From: JALQTD01 sp964390365
GTDB taxonomy: Bacteria > Bacteroidota > Bacteroidia > Flavobacteriales_D > Sanyastnellaceae
Assembly: GCA_964390365.1 (NCBI GenBank)
Contig: CAYMHW010000027.1
Span: 1 to 26,812 of the forward strand
Length of the DNA: 26,812 nucleotides
Reading direction: 5' to 3'
Part shown: in pieces, positions 15,922-23,334 of the stretch
Numbering within the stretch: position 1 is the stretch's first letter
How the letters are laid out: every line of letters starts with the position of its first letter
Notes under the pieces: model-generated
Told to the model about the DNA's origin: nothing
The model's database searches: none
The model's input: the letters and a program-made list of their open reading frames with translations, nothing else
Position numbers and translations under genes: made by a program

Positions 15922-16596
15922 TCATCCCTGAACAGCCAAAGGTTTCGCGGGCACTCCGACGACCGTTGTACCATCCGGTACATCCTTTGTTACCACCGAT
16001 CCTGCTCCAATGAAGGCTCGTGAGCCGACCGTTTTTCGGTCCAAACACGTGGCTCCGATTCCGATGGTGCTTGCCCGGCCGATGGTGCACAGCCCGCCCA
16101 ATTGAGCGCCGGGGTTGATGTAAACGAAATCCCCGAGCACATTGTGGTGACCCACTGCAGCGTTTCGGTTGACGTTGACGCAGTAGCCGATTTCAGTCAT
16201 GCTCGAAATGCACGCATTGGGATGGATCCACGTCCCTGGCTTGATTTTTACAGAAGGCGCCACCGCAGCACGGGGATGAATCACCACGCTGAGGTCCTCC
16301 ATGCGCAACGGAGTCGTCGCCACAAAATCCTCCATCATCTTCTCGCATGCCCCTGCGGACATGAGTCCGGGCATGATGGTGCCTCCTGCTTTAGGAAGTT
16401 CCCAATGCGCTTTGGAGGTGACGGTGAATTGGGCCTGCGGCAGCGGCCAAGACTCCCGGATGGCGCGCTCATCAAACGCCAAATTGCACACCACTTCAAC
16501 CTCCAACTGATCGGGGTGAATTCCAAACCAATCGGATGCGATTTCGGTCAAGAGGATCGTCGAGAGGTCGCTGAATCCAAGAAGCGTTAATTTCAT
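15922..16596 (-). CDS. NeuD/PglD-like sugar O/N-acyltransferase (left-handed beta-helix)
   Basis: A 224-residue protein. Its C-terminal half (from about 103) is a hexapeptide-repeat left-handed beta-helix (VIHPRAAVAPSVKIKPGTWI, then NAAVGHHNVLGDFVYINPGA, IGRASTIGIGATCLD, AGSVVTKDVPDGTTVVGVPA). His150 in the AVGHHN motif is at the position of the catalytic His of PglD-type acetyltransferases. Family members use acetyl-CoA to acylate UDP-linked 4-amino sugars or sialic acid precursors. The first 100 residues replace the usual nucleotide-sugar Rossmann domain but lack a clear glycine-rich GGHG motif, so donor or sugar binding may be altered. It converges on the wecE-like gene (42-base gap), suggesting a shared sugar pathway, and diverges from the glycosyltransferase. 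Confidence 0.85.
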   Translation of the reverse strand: MKLTLLGFSDLSTILLTEIASDWFGIHPDQLEVEVVCNLAFDERAIRESWPLPQAQFTVTSKAHWELPKAGGTIMPGLMSAGACEKMMEDFVATTPLRMEDLSVVIHPRAAVAPSVKIKPGTWIHPNACISSMTEIGYCVNVNRNAAVGHHNVLGDFVYINPGAQLGGLCTIGRASTIGIGATCLDRKTVGSRAFIGAGSVVTKDVPDGTTVVGVPAKPLAVQG

Positions 16597-16600
16597 GCCC

Positions 16601-16608
16601 TGAAACTA
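16601..16608 (-). promoter_or_regulatory. Candidate minus-7 box 4 bases before the acyltransferase gene
   Basis: On the minus strand TAGTTTCA (16608-16601) matches TAnnTTTG except for the last two bases and is followed by GGGC and the ATG at 16596. The spacing of 4 bases is the same as at lemA, the receptor gene and the DUF58 gene. No good TTG is seen at the usual distance. Confidence 0.3.
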
Positions 16609-16706
16609 AGGACGTTCAAGGTGTGGCCTCATCACGTGAAATCGATTTATGCACCCCTTTCTGTTTGCTCCGTCCACAGGGTTTCGAATAACCTGAGCCG
16701 CTCGAA

Positions 16707-17558
16707 ATGATCCGCCCCCTCCTCGTTCAATTGACAAAGTGGCAATGCGCTCTGGGTCATCGGCTTCATGCGGGGGAGAAGCGCAGGAGTCTTCAGTCCA
16801 AATTAGGTGCCCGCATTTCTGACTGGTTGGGCGAGCTGATTGCGCGCATCGCCCCGCTGGCGGCCACGCCCGATTCGCTTGTAACCCAGCCTTCCGTTTT
16901 GATCGCCATGCCCACTTTTCAAGGAGAAGAATGGGTCGATGAAGCGATTGAGAGTGTGCTGCAGTTGAAGGACGCGATTTGGCACCTGTACATCGTGGAT
17001 GATGGCTCCACCGACAAGACGCCCGAGAAATTGAAGCGCTGGAAGGCGAATCATCCCGATGACATCACGTTGCATCTGCTCGAGAAGAACAGTTATCCCG
17101 CGAATTCAATCAACCAGTGCTTGAGGTGGTTCATCGACCATCCCGAATTTGACGTGTTTACCCTGCTCGATCAGGACGACGTCATCCTGCCCGATGCCCT
17201 TTCTCGAAGCTTGAGGCTCCTCGGTCCCCACAGCAAAGTCGTACGCTGCAAGGTGTCGCGCTACAACAAGGACTTCAGTGAGTGGTTTTTCGATGCCTTC
17301 GCTTGGGCTCAATTGTTCATCGCCCGGGAGGTCATCGAGCGCGTCGGATTTCGCAAGGACAGGAGCGTGGATCACCCTTCGGATACGGATTACTTGAACC
17401 GAATTTTTCGCGATGCTGCCGAGCAGGGATACGCTGTGGTTCCCACCCGTTTTACATGCCAAAAGATGCGCGTGCACGGAGCGAATCAGATCCTTCGTCA
17501 GTCCACCAAGTCGGCCAAATACTTGAAGCACCGGTTGAGCGGTTCTTCAGGGAAATGA
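16707..17558 (+). CDS. Family 2 glycosyltransferase
   Basis: A 283-residue GT-A fold glycosyltransferase. The catalytic domain begins near residue 63 with VLIAMPTFQGEEWVDEAIESV. It has the nucleotide-binding YIVDDGSTDKT (DDGST at 98-102) and the metal-binding DQDD at 155-158. No transmembrane segment is evident, so it is probably a peripheral inner-membrane enzyme. GT2 enzymes transfer one sugar from a nucleotide donor to a growing lipid-linked or surface glycan. The N-terminal 60 residues are basic and not recognised. It stands between the acyltransferase (divergent) and the BKACE gene (convergent), so it is not in a simple operon. Donor and acceptor cannot be told from the sequence. Confidence 0.87.
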   Translation: MIRPLLVQLTKWQCALGHRLHAGEKRRSLQSKLGARISDWLGELIARIAPLAATPDSLVTQPSVLIAMPTFQGEEWVDEAIESVLQLKDAIWHLYIVDDGSTDKTPEKLKRWKANHPDDITLHLLEKNSYPANSINQCLRWFIDHPEFDVFTLLDQDDVILPDALSRSLRLLGPHSKVVRCKVSRYNKDFSEWFFDAFAWAQLFIAREVIERVGFRKDRSVDHPSDTDYLNRIFRDAAEQGYAVVPTRFTCQKMRVHGANQILRQSTKSAKYLKHRLSGSSGK

Positions 17559-17625
17559 CCCCATTCCTCCCCGCGACTTCGCGCCTTCGGGATCCGGACG
17601 GGTGCTGAAGTTAGCCGCGATGCGG

Positions 17626-18465
17626 TTATTGGAGCGAATGCCGGTTTTTGTTGTAAAACCCCATTTGGCCCAATTCAGCCGGAGGCATCACCGGACGCTG
17701 CGCCAACTCCGCGAGCTGGTGAATGCGCTGCAACAACTCACGGTTCGAGGCCACCATCTTCCGCTGGCGATCGAAGAAGACGTTGTCCTCCAAGCCCACC
17801 CGGACGCCCCAGCCCAGCCCCATGGCCGTCAGGTGCGCATCGAGTTGATGCTGCCCAATTCCACCGAGAGCCACCAACGCGCCCTCGGGCAAATCCCGTT
17901 CAAGCGCTGCAAGGTGCCCCGCATTCAGCTGTGCCCCCGCAATGTTGCCAACGATCAGGTTGACATAAAATGGAGCTTGAATCCACTCCTTTTGGATGAG
18001 GTAATTGAGGTAATTGACCATCCCCAAATCGAACACCTCCAACTCGGGTCGAGCGCCCGCCTCGCGCATCAACCGGGCCAATTCCACAATCGTAGCGGGT
18101 GCATTGACGCTGGCCTGTTGAACGAAATTCAACGAACTCAAGGTCAGCGAACCCATGTCGGGCTTCAAGGTCAGCACCTCAGCTCGGGCCCCCGCGTCCG
18201 AGACCGTTCTCCCGCTCAAAGAAGCGCAAATGACCAGTTCGGGACAGTACCTCCTCACGCCTTCGATGATCGGCGCGTAGTCAGCCGCTTCAGAACTCGG
18301 CGTGCCGTCGGACTTCCGGGCATGGAGGTGCACCATGGTGATGCCCAATTCTGCGGCCTCGTGCACCGACTCAACGATTTCTTGGGCGGAGATGGGAACC
18401 GAAGGAGCGTTTTCCTTCGTGGGGATCATGCCCGTTGGGGTGAAGTTGATGATGAGCGGTCGCAT
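17626..18465 (-). CDS. BKACE family protein (beta-keto acid cleavage enzyme, DUF849)
   Basis: A 279-residue TIM-barrel protein of the BKACE family, whose founding member Kce uses acetyl-CoA to cleave 3-keto-5-aminohexanoate to acetoacetate and an acyl-CoA in lysine fermentation. Conserved residues of Kce are visible: zinc ligands His46 and His48 in HLHAR, Ser82 in SLSGR, and Arg222, Glu226 and Asp227 in VRVGLEDN, about four positions earlier than in Kce. GSLTL (105-109) and EVFDLGM (143-149) are also typical. The family covers many beta-keto acid substrates, so the substrate here is unknown. No lysine-fermentation genes are near; instead the neighbours are glycan genes, which suggests either a metabolic orphan or an acyl precursor role. 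Active-site residues appear intact. Confidence 0.9.
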   Translation of the reverse strand: MRPLIINFTPTGMIPTKENAPSVPISAQEIVESVHEAAELGITMVHLHARKSDGTPSSEAADYAPIIEGVRRYCPELVICASLSGRTVSDAGARAEVLTLKPDMGSLTLSSLNFVQQASVNAPATIVELARLMREAGARPELEVFDLGMVNYLNYLIQKEWIQAPFYVNLIVGNIAGAQLNAGHLAALERDLPEGALVALGGIGQHQLDAHLTAMGLGWGVRVGLEDNVFFDRQRKMVASNRELLQRIHQLAELAQRPVMPPAELGQMGFYNKNRHSLQ

Positions 18466-18585
18466 GTCGCTGTTGTACGAGGCTTCGTGCTGAATGTTTC
18501 GTTGCGCAGGTCCCTTGTTTTGCTACCCCGATCTGGACATGCTGTTAAATTGTAAAGGCCAAATCCAGCCCGGCGATGGAGTGAG

Positions 18586-18593
18586 TTAATTTG
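18586..18593 (+). promoter_or_regulatory. Candidate minus-7 box 4 bases before the TonB-dependent receptor gene
   Basis: TTAATTTG differs from TAnnTTTG at two positions if the frame is kept, or by one missing T if read as TAATTTG. It ends exactly 4 bases (CACC) before the ATG at 18598. No TTG occurs at 17-21 bases, though one is at 18550. Confidence 0.35.
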
Positions 18594-18597
18594 CACC

Positions 18598-20964
18598 ATG
18601 TTCAAATTCGTCGCCCTCGCCCTCGCCCTGCTCTTGTGGACTGTCGTCGTTGGGCAGTCGTTTACGACCAGCGGCACCCTGCGCGATGCCTCCACGGGGG
18701 AATTTCTGTTGGGGGCGACGGTGTGGTGTGAGGATTTGTCGTTGGGCACCGCGACGAACAATTTTGGGTTCTACTCGCTGACCTTGCCGCCAGGGGAGCA
18801 TCAACTCGTTTATTCGTTCATCGGGTATGCACCGGAACGCCGCGTTGTGATCGGGCAAGGGCGTGAAGACATTGCGCTGCGACCTGGGTTTGTGCTGGGC
18901 GAGGCCGTGGTGGCTACGGGAGCTGCGCGGAAGCTCGAAGAGCAAGTCCAAATGTCGCGCATCGAAGTCCCCATCGACCAAATCCGCGCCCTCCCCGCCA
19001 TCGGCGGCGAGGTCGACTTGCTCAAGGCGCTCCAATGGCTGCCCGGCGTGCAGTCCGGTGGTGAAGGGACCACGGGCCTGTACGTCCGCGGCGGCAGCCC
19101 GGACCAAAACCTCATGCTCCTCGACGGCGTCCCCCTCTACAACGTGAACCACCTGTTCGGCTTCTTCAGCGTGTTCAACGCCGATGCCGTCAAGTCGATG
19201 TCCCTGACGAAGGGCGGCTTCCCGGCGCGGTTTGGCGGACGCCTCAGCTCCATCCTCGAAGTGAACCTCAAGGACGGCCACATGAGCGAATACCACATCG
19301 ACGGCACGGTTTCCCTCATTGCCAGCAAGGTGACCGTCGAAGGACCGCTCGTCAAGAACAAGGCCAGCTTCATGCTCAGTGGCCGGCGCACGTACATCGA
19401 CCTGCTGGCGAAGCCGCTGATTTGGGCCTTGAACGCGACCAGCGAGGGCTTCCGCACCGACCCCGCGTACTTTTTTCAGGACTTCAATGGGAAGGTGCAC
19501 TGGCGCATCGGGGAGCGGGATCGCCTGTATTTCAGTGCATTCAACAGCCTCGATGACTTTGGCATTGCGACGGCAGATCGAACCACCGAGGACAACGGAG
19601 ACTACACCGAGACGCGAGCCGACCTGGGCCTTGATTGGCGCAATGCCATTCAAGCGATCCGGTGGGCGCACGAATGGGGACCGCGGCTCTTTTCGAATGC
19701 AACGCTGATGCGCACGCGCTATCGGTTCAATACCGGGGCTGAGTTGGCGGATGAACAGTACGAGGCGGGCACGACCACCACGGAGCGGTTTGCAGCGCTC
19801 TACCGAAGTGGCATCACCGACCTCGGCGTGCGCCACGATTTCGAGTTCACGCCGAGGCCGGAGCACTTGGTGCGCTTCGGGGCTTCCTACACGCGGCATG
19901 CCTTCGAACCGGGAGCCACTTCAGTGGAGCTCGAAGCCACAGAGGAGAACCTCCTCGATACCCTGCTCGGATCGACGCCCATCGGTTCGAACGAGTGGTT
20001 TGCGTACGCCGAGGACGAATGGGAAATCGGGGAGCACGTGAAGGTGAACCTTGGGGCGCACGGGGCGGTGTTGGCGGTGGGAGGGGAGCGGTATGCTTCG
20101 CTGCAGCCGCGTTTGGCCTGCAGCTTCATCCTGCCCGATCGCTCGGCCATCAAGCTGTCGTTCGCCCAAATGGCGCAGTTCGTGAACCTCCTGACGAACG
20201 AGGGTCTGAGCCTGCCGACAGACCTGTGGGTGCCCTCCACCGAGCGCATTCGCCCGCAGCAAAGCACGCAATATGCGGCGGGTTGGGCGCGCACTTACGG
20301 GGATTGGGAAGTGTCGCTCGAGGGGTATTACAAGGACATGGACGGGCTGTTGAGCTACAAGGAGGGAGCGAGTTTCGTCTTCGGTTTGGAGTCGGATTGG
20401 CAAGACCAAGTCGTCCAAGGAGAGGGGCGTTCGTACGGACTGGAGGTGTTCGTGCAGCGCAAAGTGGGCGACACCAAAGGTTGGATCGGTTACACGCTGA
20501 GCAAAACCGAGCGCCGCTTCGACGACCTCAACAGCGGCCGCTGGTTCCCGTTCACGTACGACCGTCGGCACGACGTCTCCCTCGTCGTGACGCACATCTT
20601 CGATGAGGCGTGGACCGGTTCCGTCGCCTGGGTATTCGGAACGGGCCGAGCGCTCACGCTCCCCGAGTCGGTCTACACCACCTTCCTGCCCTCCACCACG
20701 TGGCCGTTGACCCTTGAAGTGGAAGTGCCCAGCGAACGGAACGCATACCGGATGAGTCCGTATCACCGGCTCGATTTGGCCATGACCCGCACGCTGGTGG
20801 GAGACAAAGGTTCGCGTCAGCTCGTGCTGAGCATCTACAACGCCTACAACAACCTGAATCCGTTCTTCGCCCAAACCTCGACCCAAGACGACGGCACCCC
20901 GGTCATCCGCGAATACGGAATCTTCCCCATCATTCCTTCCATCTCATGGCGCGTTACGTTCTGA
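18598..20964 (+). CDS. TonB-dependent outer-membrane receptor with carboxypeptidase-regulatory-like domain
   Basis: A 788-residue outer-membrane protein. After a signal peptide (about 1-20) comes a carboxypeptidase-regulatory-like beta domain (TTSGTLRDASTGEFLLGATV to IGYAPERRVV). A plug domain follows at about 115-230 (LLKALQWLPGVQSGGEGTTG, YVRGGSPDQNLMLLDGVPLY, FPARFGGRLSSILEV). A long beta-barrel ends in SISWRVTF with the C-terminal Phe typical of outer-membrane barrels. Such receptors import substrates with energy from TonB-ExbBD. At 788 residues it is shorter than SusC proteins (about 1000) and its partner is DUF4249, not SusD. The DUF4249 gene starts 19 bases before this stop, so they form a unit. 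The transported substrate is unknown; no obvious TonB box is seen. Confidence 0.92.
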   Translation: MFKFVALALALLLWTVVVGQSFTTSGTLRDASTGEFLLGATVWCEDLSLGTATNNFGFYSLTLPPGEHQLVYSFIGYAPERRVVIGQGREDIALRPGFVLGEAVVATGAARKLEEQVQMSRIEVPIDQIRALPAIGGEVDLLKALQWLPGVQSGGEGTTGLYVRGGSPDQNLMLLDGVPLYNVNHLFGFFSVFNADAVKSMSLTKGGFPARFGGRLSSILEVNLKDGHMSEYHIDGTVSLIASKVTVEGPLVKNKASFMLSGRRTYIDLLAKPLIWALNATSEGFRTDPAYFFQDFNGKVHWRIGERDRLYFSAFNSLDDFGIATADRTTEDNGDYTETRADLGLDWRNAIQAIRWAHEWGPRLFSNATLMRTRYRFNTGAELADEQYEAGTTTTERFAALYRSGITDLGVRHDFEFTPRPEHLVRFGASYTRHAFEPGATSVELEATEENLLDTLLGSTPIGSNEWFAYAEDEWEIGEHVKVNLGAHGAVLAVGGERYASLQPRLACSFILPDRSAIKLSFAQMAQFVNLLTNEGLSLPTDLWVPSTERIRPQQSTQYAAGWARTYGDWEVSLEGYYKDMDGLLSYKEGASFVFGLESDWQDQVVQGEGRSYGLEVFVQRKVGDTKGWIGYTLSKTERRFDDLNSGRWFPFTYDRRHDVSLVVTHIFDEAWTGSVAWVFGTGRALTLPESVYTTFLPSTTWPLTLEVEVPSERNAYRMSPYHRLDLAMTRTLVGDKGSRQLVLSIYNAYNNLNPFFAQTSTQDDGTPVIREYGIFPIIPSISWRVTF

Positions 20965-21836
20965 TTTTCATGGCGGTGGCGGTCGCTGGCGGTTGCGGAA
21001 AGCTCCGCGAAGGCGTCGTTCGGGAAATCGAATTCCCGGAACACGAACCGAGCCTCGCGGTCACGGCCATCCTGACCGAGGGCGCACCGGAATTGCCCAT
21101 CTCGGTGTTCCGGTCGGCCGGCATCCTCGACAGCGCGGGCAGCCAACCCGCTGCGGATGCAGTGGTGACGGTTGAGGGCGGAGGCGCGTCGTTCACTTGG
21201 AACGGTTCGGCGGGGTTCCTTGACTTGCCTCAGGATTCGGGCTGGCAGTGGACAAACGGTGCTGAGGTGGTGCTCGCGGGGGAGGCTCCCGAATTGCCGG
21301 CGGTGAGCGCACGGGCGGTCGTCCCGCCTGCTCCGGAGGCCGAGGTGACGGAAACGCTCGGGGCGGACACCACGTCCACACCGTGGATCGGCGACCCCCA
21401 AGTGGTGGACCGGGTCACCTTTTCCCTGACGAATCATCCGGGCGTGCACGACACCTACATCGTGCTCCTCGAACAGCTCGAGTTCGGTGAAACGTGGGCG
21501 CCAATGTGGGGCGATCCGGATCTCGCGACGGCGGAGCGGATGGAATTTGGGTGGGTGACCGGGGGGTATTTCATTGACGATTTGGGCTTTGACGAAACGC
21601 CGCTGGACGGCTTCGTGTTCGAGCGCATTCGCTGGGACTTGGAGGAAGAGCCGCTTCCGCGAAGAGTTCGCGTTCAGGCGGTGTCGGCGGAGCTGTTCAA
21701 GCATTACCAATCGCTTGAGGCATATTTCGCGGCGCTGGATAATCCATTCGCGGAGCCGGCTTCGGTGTACGGCAACGTGGAGGGCGGGTTTGGGGTGTTG
21801 GGTTTGGTGCGCGAGGAGGTGTTCGTCTTCGAGTGA
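20946..21836 (+). CDS. DUF4249 lipoprotein, partner of the TonB-dependent receptor
   Basis: A 296-residue protein with a lipoprotein signal peptide (RYVLIFMAVAVAGGC; lipidated Cys17). Sequence pattern and length fit DUF4249: an N-terminal beta domain with LAVTAILTEG, PISVFRSAGI and ADAVVTVEGGG, and the C-terminal NPFAEPASVYGNVEGGFGVLG block, which is highly typical. Family members regularly lie next to TonB-dependent receptors in Bacteroidota and probably act as a surface or periplasmic lid or binding partner, much as SusD does for SusC; this is by analogy. It overlaps the receptor gene by 19 bases in another frame, implying coupled translation. A photolyase-family gene begins 34 bases after its stop and could share the transcript. 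Confidence 0.9.
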   Translation: MARYVLIFMAVAVAGGCGKLREGVVREIEFPEHEPSLAVTAILTEGAPELPISVFRSAGILDSAGSQPAADAVVTVEGGGASFTWNGSAGFLDLPQDSGWQWTNGAEVVLAGEAPELPAVSARAVVPPAPEAEVTETLGADTTSTPWIGDPQVVDRVTFSLTNHPGVHDTYIVLLEQLEFGETWAPMWGDPDLATAERMEFGWVTGGYFIDDLGFDETPLDGFVFERIRWDLEEEPLPRRVRVQAVSAELFKHYQSLEAYFAALDNPFAEPASVYGNVEGGFGVLGLVREEVFVFE

Positions 21837-21870
21837 GGAACCACTTGCCGCGCTCGCTTGTTTCGAAGGC

Positions 21871-23334
21871 ATGTGGGACGTGGTCTGGTACAAACGGGAT
21901 TTGCGGTTGCGCGATCACGTGCCGTTGCAGCGGGCGCTGGCTTGCGGGCGGCACGTCGTGTTGGTGCACCTGTTCGAACCGGAGGATTTGGCGCACCCGA
22001 CGACGAGCAACCGGCACCTGAGGTTCCGCTGGGAATCGTGGAAGGCGCTTGAGGGTGAGGTGGAGGCGATGGGGTGGCCCGTGCAGGTGGTCGCGGCCGC
22101 GAGTGGGGCGCTGGAGTGGTTGGAGGCCTTGCGCCAGAGGGAGGGCGTTCGGGCGCTTTGGAGCCACGAGGAGACGGGGTTGCGCCACACGTTTGATCGG
22201 GATCGGGCCGTGGGGCGTTGGTGCCGGGAGCATGGGGTGGAATGGGTGGAAGTGGAGCAGCAGGCGGTGGTGCGGGGCTTGAAGCACCGGGAGGATTGGG
22301 CGGACCGGTGGCACCGGGTGATGGGGGAGGCGGTGGCGTTGCCCAAGTTGGGAGCGCAATTGGAAGTGCGGCAGTTGGAGTGGGAAGCGCTGGAGGGGCC
22401 GCCGACGGTTGCGCACGGGAGCGATCCCGGGGGCGAGGGCCCCTTTCAGCCAGGGGGCGAGGCGGAGGCGCATCGGTACTTGAAGTCGTTTTTTGAGGAG
22501 CGGATCAAAGGGTACCGCAGGCGGATCGGCGAGCCCGCGGCGAGTCGGCGGACGTGCAGCCGGTTGAGCCCGTATTTGGCCTGGGGCTGCATCAGCATGC
22601 GGCAAGTCTACCACGCGTTCCAGCGAGCGCCGAGGCAAGGCGTGGTCAGCGACCTGCGGGCATTCGGCAGCCGCCTCCGTTGGCAGGGCCATTTCATCCA
22701 AAAATTCGAATCCGAAGACCGGATGGAATTCGAGCCCGTCAACCGCGCCTACCTCGAAATGGGCCACCGAGGCACCCCGGAGACGCTGCAAGCCTGGAAA
22801 GATGGTCGAACCGGAGTGCCGCTCATCGATGCCTGCATGCGGTGCGTGGTCGCCACGGGCTACCTCAATTTTCGCATGCGGGCGATGCTCGTCAGCTTCC
22901 TGACGCACCACCTCGACCACCCGTGGGATGCGGGCGTGGAGCACCTCGCGCGGTGCTTCTTGGACTTCGAGCCGGGCATTCACTACGCGCAGTTCCAAAT
23001 GCAGGCCGCCGTCACCGGCATCAACACCATCCGGATTTACAATCCCGTGAAGCAGGGGCTTGAGCGCGATGCCGAAGGAGCCTTTGTGCGGCAATGGGTC
23101 CCGGAGCTGGCCCACTTGAATGCCCCCGAAATTCACCACCCGTGGACGATTCCGCCCATGCAACGGATTTGGGACGGGGTCGTGACGGATTATCCGGATC
23201 CGGTGGTGGACCTGGAGCAGGCAGGGCGCGCTGCCCGGGAAAAGCTATGGGCTTACCGCAAACGGCTTGAAGTGAAAGACGAGGCGCGGCGCATCCTGGC
23301 CACCCACGTCGCCCGGTCTACGAAAGGCCGTTGA
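21871..23334 (+). CDS. Photolyase/cryptochrome-family flavoprotein
   Basis: A 487-residue protein with an N-terminal Rossmann antenna domain (VVWYKRDLRLRDHVPLQRAL; start MWDVVWYKRDLR) and a C-terminal FAD-binding helical domain (LSPYLAWGCISMRQVYHAF, WQGHFIQKFE, GRTGVPLIDACMRCVVATGY, RIYNPVKQGLERDAEG, RQWVPEL). Photolyases use blue light and FADH- to repair UV pyrimidine dimers; cryptochromes sense light. The FAD pocket departs from E. coli PhrB: the GGWQWAASTGTD-like segment reads AQFQMQAAVTGIN with three residues fewer before RIYNP, and HNR is NFR. This suggests a separate subfamily, so repair activity is not assured. I chose the ATG at 21871 because it begins the Rossmann strand; upstream in-frame ATGs lie in the DUF4249 gene. 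It overlaps fhs tail to tail by 17 bases. Confidence 0.85.
   Translation: MWDVVWYKRDLRLRDHVPLQRALACGRHVVLVHLFEPEDLAHPTTSNRHLRFRWESWKALEGEVEAMGWPVQVVAAASGALEWLEALRQREGVRALWSHEETGLRHTFDRDRAVGRWCREHGVEWVEVEQQAVVRGLKHREDWADRWHRVMGEAVALPKLGAQLEVRQLEWEALEGPPTVAHGSDPGGEGPFQPGGEAEAHRYLKSFFEERIKGYRRRIGEPAASRRTCSRLSPYLAWGCISMRQVYHAFQRAPRQGVVSDLRAFGSRLRWQGHFIQKFESEDRMEFEPVNRAYLEMGHRGTPETLQAWKDGRTGVPLIDACMRCVVATGYLNFRMRAMLVSFLTHHLDHPWDAGVEHLARCFLDFEPGIHYAQFQMQAAVTGINTIRIYNPVKQGLERDAEGAFVRQWVPELAHLNAPEIHHPWTIPPMQRIWDGVVTDYPDPVVDLEQAGRAAREKLWAYRKRLEVKDEARRILATHVARSTKGR

Noticed and set aside
14346..18598. Genomic island integrated at tRNA-Asp
   Set aside because: No integrase gene and no repeat of the tRNA 3' end was found downstream to about 18.6 kb; the tRNA has its own terminator. 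Lower GC alone is not enough.
18586..19899. 437-codon minus-strand frame opposite the receptor gene
   Set aside because: Antisense to the plug and barrel coding region, no motif, no promoter.
21697..23163. 488-codon minus-strand frame opposite the photolyase gene
   Set aside because: Antisense reading with Pro/His/Arg-rich content and no recognisable family.
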